Source: Deltaproteobacteria bacterium (lineage in GTDB: Bacteria; Myxococcota; B64-G9). From it: 5,441 nt of DNA. Below, piece after piece: positions 1 through 5,441 of this stretch; positions within the stretch are counted from its first letter, which is position 1; each line of letters starts with the position of its first letter. The position numbers were made by a program, and so were the translations under genes. The stretch spans positions 1-5,441 of the forward strand of contig JAUVAM010000322.1 in assembly GCA_030591745.1 (NCBI GenBank), in the 5' to 3' direction. The notes under the pieces were generated by a model, which saw only the letters and a program-made list of their open reading frames with translations, had not been told where the DNA came from and did no database searches.

Positions 1-1125
1 ACGGCTCAAGAGCCGGTGAGCCCGCGCGTGGCCAAGGCAGCCCCAAAAACCAAACCCCAAAAACCCCTGCCCAAAATCGAGCCCCCGAAGCCCTGGCCGC
101 TCAAGGCCTGGACCGGCCAGAAGTCCGAGTCCTGGAAAGAAGTAAAAAATCGGCTCGGCGAGCAGAAGGTCCAGGCCGCGCTTAAAAAAGTCGAAGGCAT
201 GCTGGCCGAGGCCAAGACGAAAAACGACGGAGAGGAACAAACCCGCTGCCTGCTCAATCTGGTGCAGATGCGCTCAGGCCTCCACGGCTACGAAAAAGCC
301 GTACGCTTTTTGCTGGAGCAGGAATGGCCAAAAGATCTGTTGAGCCAAACCGCGCTGAACCTCTACCACGCCCAGGGACTTATTCAGTACAGCCGCGCCT
401 ATTCCTGGGAAATCCGAAAACGAGAACAGGTTCGGAGCAAGGGGCCTGTGGATCTCAAGGCCTGGACCATGGGGCAAATATACGCCGAAGCCCATCGGGC
501 CCTGGGGAGGGCCTGGCAACACCGCGACCAACTGGGCAAGATCCCCGCCAAGCAGTTGGAAGAATACCTGCGCCTCAATAACTACCCCCGGGATATCCGT
601 GGCAGCCTGAGAGACACCACAGCCTACCTGTGGGTGAGCCTCCTCCGCGACAGTCAGGGCTGGAGCCCGACCGAGTCCAACAGCTTGTACAACCTGGACT
701 TGAAAGCCCTCTTTGCAAACCAGGATCTGGGCAATCCCTTGCACCCGCACCATCCCTTGCAGCGCATCGCCGCCATCACAGCCGACCTGGAAAACTGGCA
801 TCGGGAGCAACAGCGACCCGAGGCAGCCTTCGAAGCCCGATTAGAACGCCTTCGAGCTCTGCACCAACATCTGAGCATGGAGGCCGATCGCAAGGCCATC
901 CGCGTCGAATTAAAAACGAACCTACAGGGACTCAAGAAGCTTCCCTGGTGGTCTTTGGGCATGCACCAGCTAGCCCAGTTCACCCTGGCCGAGCAAGACG
1001 CCGAGAAAAACATCCGGGCGCGAGCCATTGCAGCCGAAGGCCTGGAGGCTTTCCCGGAAAGCCTGGGCGGCAAGCGTTGTGATTACTTGATCAAGAACAT
1101 CGAACGACCTGCCTACCAACTATCG
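1..1125 (+). other. N-terminal linker and helical region of the A2M-family protein
   Basis: Residues 1-40 are dominated by Pro, Lys and Ala (several PK/KP pairs) with no predicted fold, as expected for a tether between a membrane anchor or signal peptide and the folded body. Residues 41-375 look mostly alpha-helical and contain elements I recognise from large bacterial A2M proteins: LYHAQGLIQYSRAYSWEIRKR (from 121), DLKAW (151-155), and IPAKQLEEYLRLNNYPRDIR (181-200) followed by LRDTTAYL. Eukaryotic alpha-2-macroglobulins lack this region. Its function is not established. Whether the mature protein is a lipoprotein cannot be decided, because the N-terminus is upstream of base 1. Domain edges are approximate. 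Confidence 0.7.
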
Positions 1126-4100
1126 GCCATGGCCTCAGACGCCCCGAACAAGCCCTCCATCGATCTGAGCTACAAAAACCTGAAGCGCATCTATTTTCGC
1201 GCCTATGTCTATGATCTCCCCGCCCAACTCAGAAAAAGCAAGGACCACAACCTGCTGCCGGATTACCGAAAAATCCGAAGCTGGATGAAAAATCGCAAAG
1301 CTGGATATAGCTGGCAGGTGGACTTGGAAGCCACCCCCGACTTCAGCATGCATCGACGCATCATCACGCCTCCAAAGATGAAACCCGGCGCCTGGATCAT
1401 CGTCGCCTCGGGGCAAGAAAAATTCGGCCGCACCGACAATCTCCTTCAGTCCGTGCACATCTTAGTCAGCGATCTGGTCTTGGTCACCCAACTTGAGGGC
1501 GATACTTTGGACGCCATGCTCGTCTCCGGCGAGACCGGCCTGCCCGTCTCCGGCGCCAAGATGGTCCTTTATCGCACCGACTGGCGCCATGGACACCGTC
1601 CGACGAAAACCCTGCACCACTGCAAAGACGGTCACGCTCGCTTCAAGCTGAGCCAAAATCACTCACAGTTTGTCTTCGCCTCCAAGGGGGCGCAGATGGC
1701 CATCGATCCGAACTACATCTATGGCTGGGGTCGCGACAGACCGAGAAAGACCACCTCGGCTCTCCTCTATACGGATCGAAGCATCTATCGGCCGGGCCAA
1801 GAAATTCACTTCAAGGCCGTGGTCTATTCGGGCCGAGCCGATCTGGGCAAGCTTTCAATCAGCCCGAAACGAAAGCTGCGCGTTCGGCTGATGGACGCCA
1901 ACTACCAGGAAGTGGACAAAATAGTTCTGACCAGCAACGAATTCGGCACGGCGGCCGGTTCCTTTCGAATCCCGGCAGGCCGGGCCCTGGGTGCATGGAG
2001 CCTGCGCGCCATCAACCACAGCCAGTCCATCCGAGTCGAGGAATACAAACGCCCCACCTTTGAGACCAAACTCTTAGAGCCCGAGCAGGCCCTGCGCTTA
2101 AACCAGCCGGCCGAAGTCCAGGGGGAGGCCCGCTATTACTTTGGTCTGCCCGTCACCGAAGGACAGGTGGTTTGGCAGGTGCGTCGAGCTCCGGTCTATC
2201 CCTCATGGTGGTATTGGTGGGGCGGCATCTCCTCCACCAACCGAAACCAAATGGTGGCCCAGGGCACCTCCACCCTGGACGACGAAGGCAAGTTCACCAT
2301 CCAATTCACGCCGGAAGCAGACAAGCGCTTAGGCAGCGACAAGCACTTGAGTTACCGCTACGCCGTACACGCCGACGTCACCGATGAAGGCGGCGAAACC
2401 CGCGGCGCGGATCGCTCTTTCAGGCTGGGCTTTGTGGCAGTCGAAGCCCGCTTCGAAGCCAAGAAGGGCTTCGCCTTGGCTGGAAAGTCCAGCGCCTGGA
2501 CCATGCATCGCAGCGATTTGGACGGCAGTCCGGCCGCGGGCGATGGAAATTGGCGCCTGCTGGCGCTCAAGCAAGCAAAACACTGTCTTTTGCCGGCTGA
2601 CCAGCCCAAAAAGTTGCTGGGCCTGGACGAGACCTCCAAAAAATACCTGAGTCCGGACGATCTGAAACGCATGCGACACAGCCCTGGATACAACGCCCAG
2701 GCCGTGCTGCGAAGCTGGGCCGACGGCAAAGAGCTGGCCCGCGGAAAACTCAAGCACGATGCGGAAGGCAAGGCTGAAATCGAACTGGCTAGCCTGCCCG
2801 CCGGCGTCTATCGACTGCGCTATGAGACAAAAGACGACTACGGCACCCCTTTCGAAGCCCAGACCGAATTCTTAGTCGGCGACCTCGACTTCGCCCCGGC
2901 CCTGCCCGCCATGCTGCTTATCGAATCACCCAAGGTCTCGGTGGGTGGGACAGCCCGCGTGCTGGCCACCTCGGGCCTCGACGATCAGCCCCTATTCTAC
3001 GAAATCCACCGAAATGGCGCCCACATTGAGCGTCATCAATACACGGCAGGCAAGGATCCGGCTCTCATCGAGATCCCCATCAAAGCAGAGCATCGAGGCG
3101 GCTTCACGGTCATGCTTTGGCTGGTGCGCGACCACCAGTTCATCTCCATGCAGAGAAACGTCTTCGTGCCCTGGGACGAAAAAAAGCTGAAGATCGAGTT
3201 TTCCAGTTTCCGCGACAAGCTCAAGCCCGGCCAGACGGAGGAGTGGACGATCAAGGTCAGCAAGACCACGGGAACAGACGCGACAGTGCCGGCAGCCGAA
3301 ATCCTCGCCTACATGTACGATCGTTCATTGGACAGCTTCACGCCGCACAACCCATTTGATCCGATCCGCCTCTACCCCAATCGTTCAGGCGCTGCCCAGT
3401 GCGTGAGCACCCTGCGGACCGCCCGACGAATCTGGATCGAAAGTCTGGGATTCAAGGGGCCCGGTTCCTATCCCAAGCTGCATATCGACGCACTAAAGGC
3501 CATCTCGGGCTATGCCTTGGGGGGCCCAGGATCTCGCCATCAACGCATGCTGCGCGGACCCCTTGGAAACAATCGCTTGGCCGGCGATATGGTTGACGCG
3601 CCGCTGGAGGCAGCCGCAGAACCCGCCCGGTCAACAGATGCGCTGAGTGACGCTAAAGAAGACGGAGACGGAGGCGTGGGGCGGGCCGGAATCGCGGACA
3701 AGCGCACCATAGGCAAGGGCGGCGGCGGTGCTCGTCGGGCTCGAGAGGCATCTGGTCTGCTCGAGACTCCAGCCGCCGGCAGCCATGCCCCCGAAGCCCC
3801 GGCCCAAACCATGCGCACAAACTTCTCAGAGACCGCCTTCTGGCAACCCCAGCTTCGCACCGGCCCCGAGGGTGAAGCCCGCATCGTTTTCACCGTGCCC
3901 GACAGCGTCACCTCCTGGAAGGTTTGGCTGCACGCCATCACCAAGAACATGGCCTCGGGCTCGCTGATGAAAGAAGCGCAAAGCGTCAAGGAACTCATGG
4001 TGCGGCCCTACCTGCCCCGCTTTCTGCGGGAAGGTGACGAGGCTCGCATCAAGGTGGTGGTCAACAACGCATCCAAGCGCAAAATCGAAGGCAAACTGGA

Positions 4101-5441
4101 CTTCGACATCATCGATCCGGAAAGCAAAAAAAGCCTGCTCGCCGAATTCGGGCTTTCCACGGACAAGGCACAGGGACAGCCCTTCTCGGTGGAAGCAGGT
4201 GCCGGTACGAACCTGGAGTTCATCGTCCACGCCCCGGCGCGGGTGGGCCAGGTGGCCATCCGGGTGCAGGCTCGCTCAGGCGAATTCTCAGACGGCGAAT
4301 TGCGACCCATCCCCTTGTTGCCCGGTCGCATGCACCTCTTCCAGTCTCGCTTCGTGACTTTAAAAGACGCCGAACAACGGGAGCTCTTCTTTGAAGACCT
4401 GGCCAAAAACGACGATCCCAGTCGGGTCGACGAACAAATGGTGGTGACTTTGGACGGGCAGCTTTTCTACCAGGTCCTCTCCGCCCTGCCCTACATGATC
4501 AACTATCCTTATGAATGCACCGAGCAAACCCTGAACCGCTTCGTGTCCACGGGCATTCTCTCTTCCATGTACAAGGATTATCCCGCCGTGGCCCGCATGG
4601 CCAAAAAGTTATCGGCCCGCGACACCCGCACCGAAGCCTGGAAGGCCGACGATGCCAACCGCAAGATGGCCCTGGAAGAAACCCCCTGGCTGCGCACCGC
4701 CAAAGGCGGCGCAGAGGACATCGGCGATCTGATCAAGGTCTTGGACCCGCGCATCGCCCGGGCGCAGAGACATGCCTCTTTGGCCCGCCTGAAAAAAATG
4801 CAGAATTCCAACGGCTCCTTCCCCTGGTTCTCCGGCGGCCCGCCCTCGGTCTACATGACGACTTATCTGCTACACGGATTCGCGAAAGCCAGGGAGTTCG
4901 ACGTGGACGTACCCAGAACCGTGGTGCGGCACGCTTTCAACTACCTGCACAGCCACTTCCTGCGTGAGATCCTCGTCAACATGCGTAAACACGACTGTTG
5001 CTGGGAAGCGGTGACCTTCCTCAACTACGTGCTTTCCAATTACCCGGATGCCTCCTGGCACGGGTTTTCCGAAGCTGAGCGCAAGGAAATGCTGAACTTC
5101 AGCTTCAAGCATTGGAAGCAGCACGCGCCCTACTTGAAGGGCCAACTGGCCCTCACCCTGCATCGAGCCAAGCGGACAAAACACGCCAAGCTGGTCTGGG
5201 AAAGCGTGATGGATTCGGCCCAAACGAAAAAAGATCAGGGCACCTTCTGGGCGCCCGAGGATCGAAGCTGGCTCTGGTACAACGACACCATCGAGACCCA
5301 CGCCTTCGCCCTGCGCACCCTGATGGAACTGGAACCCAAAAACACCCAATCCGACGGCCTGGTTTTGTGGCTGCTCTTGAACAAAAAAATGAACCACTGG
5401 AAATCCACCCGGGCCACGGCCGAGGTCATTTATTCCCTGGC
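1..5441 (+). CDS. Large bacterial alpha-2-macroglobulin family protein (thioester-containing protease trap), partial at both ends
   Basis: Frame 1 is open for 1813 codons with no stop, start and stop lying outside. Signatures appear in the order expected for large bacterial alpha-2-macroglobulins: helical N-terminal region (41-375); a beta domain with ETGLPVSGA (511-519); MG2 YTDRSIYRPGQ (590-600) and VEEYKRPTFE (679-688); FRDKLKPGQTEEW (1070-1082); AYMYDRSLDSF (about 1103-1113); NFSETAFW (1274-1281); thioester YPYECTEQ (1502-1509); LEETPW (1558-1563); HWKSTRATAEVIYSL (1799-1813). Known role of the family: protease cleavage of a bait region exposes the internal Cys-Gln thioester, which covalently traps the protease. 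Bacterial members are secreted or lipid-anchored in the periplasm; the signal peptide or lipobox that would show this lies upstream. The protein has only eight cysteines (83, 360, 541, 862, 1134, 1506, 1666, 1667), and C1506 is the thioester one. The rest of the thioester domain and the C-terminal domain are missing. It resembles the long Bacteroidetes-like type more than E. coli YfhM, so no symbol is given. Neighbours such as pbpC cannot be seen. Family call very sure; inhibitor activity is inferred. Confidence 0.97.
1741..2064 (+). other. MG2 macroglobulin domain
   Basis: Residues 581-688 form the most recognisable beta domain. It opens with SALLYTDRSIYRPGQEIHFK, the classic MG2 strand in which a YRPGQ turn precedes a hydrophobic strand. 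It continues through a strand with RVRLMDANYQEV and an FGTAAGSFRIP segment, and closes with SIRVEEYKRPTFE, the usual boundary to the next domain. Before it, residues about 386-580 hold two further beta domains, the second with DLVLVTQ and ETGLPVSGAKMVLY, a carboxypeptidase-regulatory-like pattern. After it, residues about 689-1060 hold further macroglobulin-type domains (EARYYFGLPVTEGQVVWQVRR at about 709-729, FLVGD near 957-961). These domains build the scaffold that changes shape when the bait is cut. Confidence 0.9.
3505..3810 (+). other. Candidate bait region: flexible insert before the A2M/MG7 signature
   Basis: Residues 1169-1270 lie between AYMYDRSLDSF (MG6-like) and RTNFSETAFW. That is the position where animal alpha-2-macroglobulin carries its bait region, just ahead of its PETWIW motif. 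There is no Phe, Trp or Tyr from 1172 to 1274. The segment is rich in Gly, Ala, Glu and Asp with 13 scattered Arg/Lys residues, including KR (1234-1235) and RRAR (1245-1246, 1248) just after a GGGG run (1240-1243). This is what an exposed, protease-sensitive loop looks like. It is unlike the aromatic-rich sequence on both sides. The bait role is inferred from position and composition; it could instead be a passive linker. Confidence 0.5.
3814..4350 (+). other. A2M/MG7 domain and following beta domain
   Basis: Residues 1272-1281 (RTNFSETAFW) begin the Pfam-type A2M domain, followed by PQLRTGPEGEARIVFTVPDS and TSWKVWLHAITK (1304-1315). This pattern parallels the PETWIW ... VPDTITEWK segment of human alpha-2-macroglobulin. 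The strand VRPYLPRFLREGDEARIKVVVNN (from about 1335) matches the 'P.F..GE...l...v.N' pattern that opens the next domain. SDGELRPIPLLPGR (about 1310 bases later in the same domain, residues near 1430-1443) leads to the thioester domain. All key features are present and no indel disrupts them. Confidence 0.85.
4465..5441 (+). other. Thioester (TED) domain, truncated at the window end
   Basis: From residue 1489 on, the sequence is helical and follows the thioester domain plan. It carries the thioester loop (1502-1509), LEETPW (1558-1563), QNSNGSFPWFSGGPPSVYMTTYLL (from 1601, split by a Gly-rich turn), ETHAFALRTLMEL (from 1765), and HWKSTRATAEVIYSL at the very end. The segment SVYMTTYLLHGFAKA aligns in type with the TWLTAFVLKTFAQA helix of human alpha-2-macroglobulin, so the alpha/alpha barrel core is conserved. 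The CC pair at 1666-1667 is unusual in a cysteine-poor protein. The last helices and the C-terminal receptor-domain-like part are missing. Confidence 0.88.
4504..4530 (+). other. Thioester motif YPYECTEQT
   Basis: Codons 1502-1510 read YPYECTEQT. The C-x-E-Q core (Cys1506, Glu1508, Gln1509) is the invariant arrangement in which the Cys side-chain thiol and the Gln side-chain carbonyl form the internal thioester; human alpha-2-macroglobulin has CGEQ and E. coli YfhM has CLEQ. The residues needed for covalent trapping are therefore intact. This separates the protein from bacterial paralogues that have lost the Cys and cannot form the bond. The bond itself cannot be seen from sequence. Confidence 0.93.

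Noticed and set aside
274..810. Reverse-strand open frame of 178 codons
   Set aside because: Antisense to the helical N-terminal region, which matches A2M-family elements in frame 1. Its Gly/Val/Gln-rich composition is typical of a shadow frame.
630..1082. Forward frame-3 open frame of 150 codons
   Set aside because: Overlaps the real gene in another frame. It is rich in Arg, Pro, Gly and Ser with no domain pattern, as expected for an out-of-frame reading of GC-rich coding DNA.
3721..3726. Short GGC run encoding the polyglycine, considered as a simple repeat
   Set aside because: Only a few repeated codons, explained by the Gly run in the flexible segment; not a tandem repeat of note.
3595..3780. 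Possible frameshift or foreign insertion, because composition changes to Gly/Ala/Arg-rich
   Set aside because: The frame remains open and conserved motifs resume in the same frame (RTNFSETAFW). The position fits a flexible bait-like segment, so no frameshift is needed to explain it.
4515..4967. Forward open frame of 150 codons across the thioester region
   Set aside because: Same-strand shadow of the thioester domain; His/Arg/Pro-rich low-complexity translation, no family resemblance.
4870..5397. Reverse-strand open frame of 175 codons
   Set aside because: It lies fully antisense to the thioester domain, whose frame carries conserved motifs at codon resolution. The translation shows no recognisable family. 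Long antisense frames are expected opposite GC-rich codons with C/G third positions.

Overview
The whole window lies inside one very large protein-coding gene. Forward frame 1 stays open from base 1 to base 5441 (1813 complete codons plus two bases of an alanine codon) without a stop. The gene enters from upstream and leaves downstream, so its start codon, signal sequence, stop codon, promoter and terminator are all outside. No second gene, RNA gene, mobile element, CRISPR array or repeat is supported.

The product is a bacterial alpha-2-macroglobulin (A2M) family protein of the large (roughly 1,900-2,000 residue) bacterial type. Residue numbers count from base 1. A Pro/Lys-rich linker (about 1-40) leads into a helical N-terminal region (about 41-375). 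A chain of macroglobulin-type beta domains follows (about 386-1160), with the MG2 signature YTDRSIYRPGQ at 590-600 and VEEYKRPTFE at 679-688. Next comes a flexible stretch without any aromatic residue (about 1172-1274) where a protease 'bait' region is expected. The A2M/MG7 signature NFSETAFW is at 1274-1281. The thioester domain starts near 1489, carries YPYECTEQ (1502-1509), and is still running at the window end. The parts are those of a suicide-type protease trap: a cut in the bait triggers a conformational change, and the Cys-Gln thioester then bonds covalently to the protease. In bacteria this is thought to happen in the periplasm as defence against host or competitor proteases.

The organism is probably a Gram-negative bacterium with fairly high GC (about 55-60 % by eye), strong use of C/G at third codon positions, and many Lys and His residues. 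A deltaproteobacterial-grade lineage (Myxococcota, Bdellovibrionota, Desulfobacterota) or a similar group is plausible, but this is a weak inference from style. The gene looks intact: the reading frame, family signatures and thioester residues are all preserved. The window shows a good member of a known family rather than an undescribed system. The bait-like insert is the most individual part.
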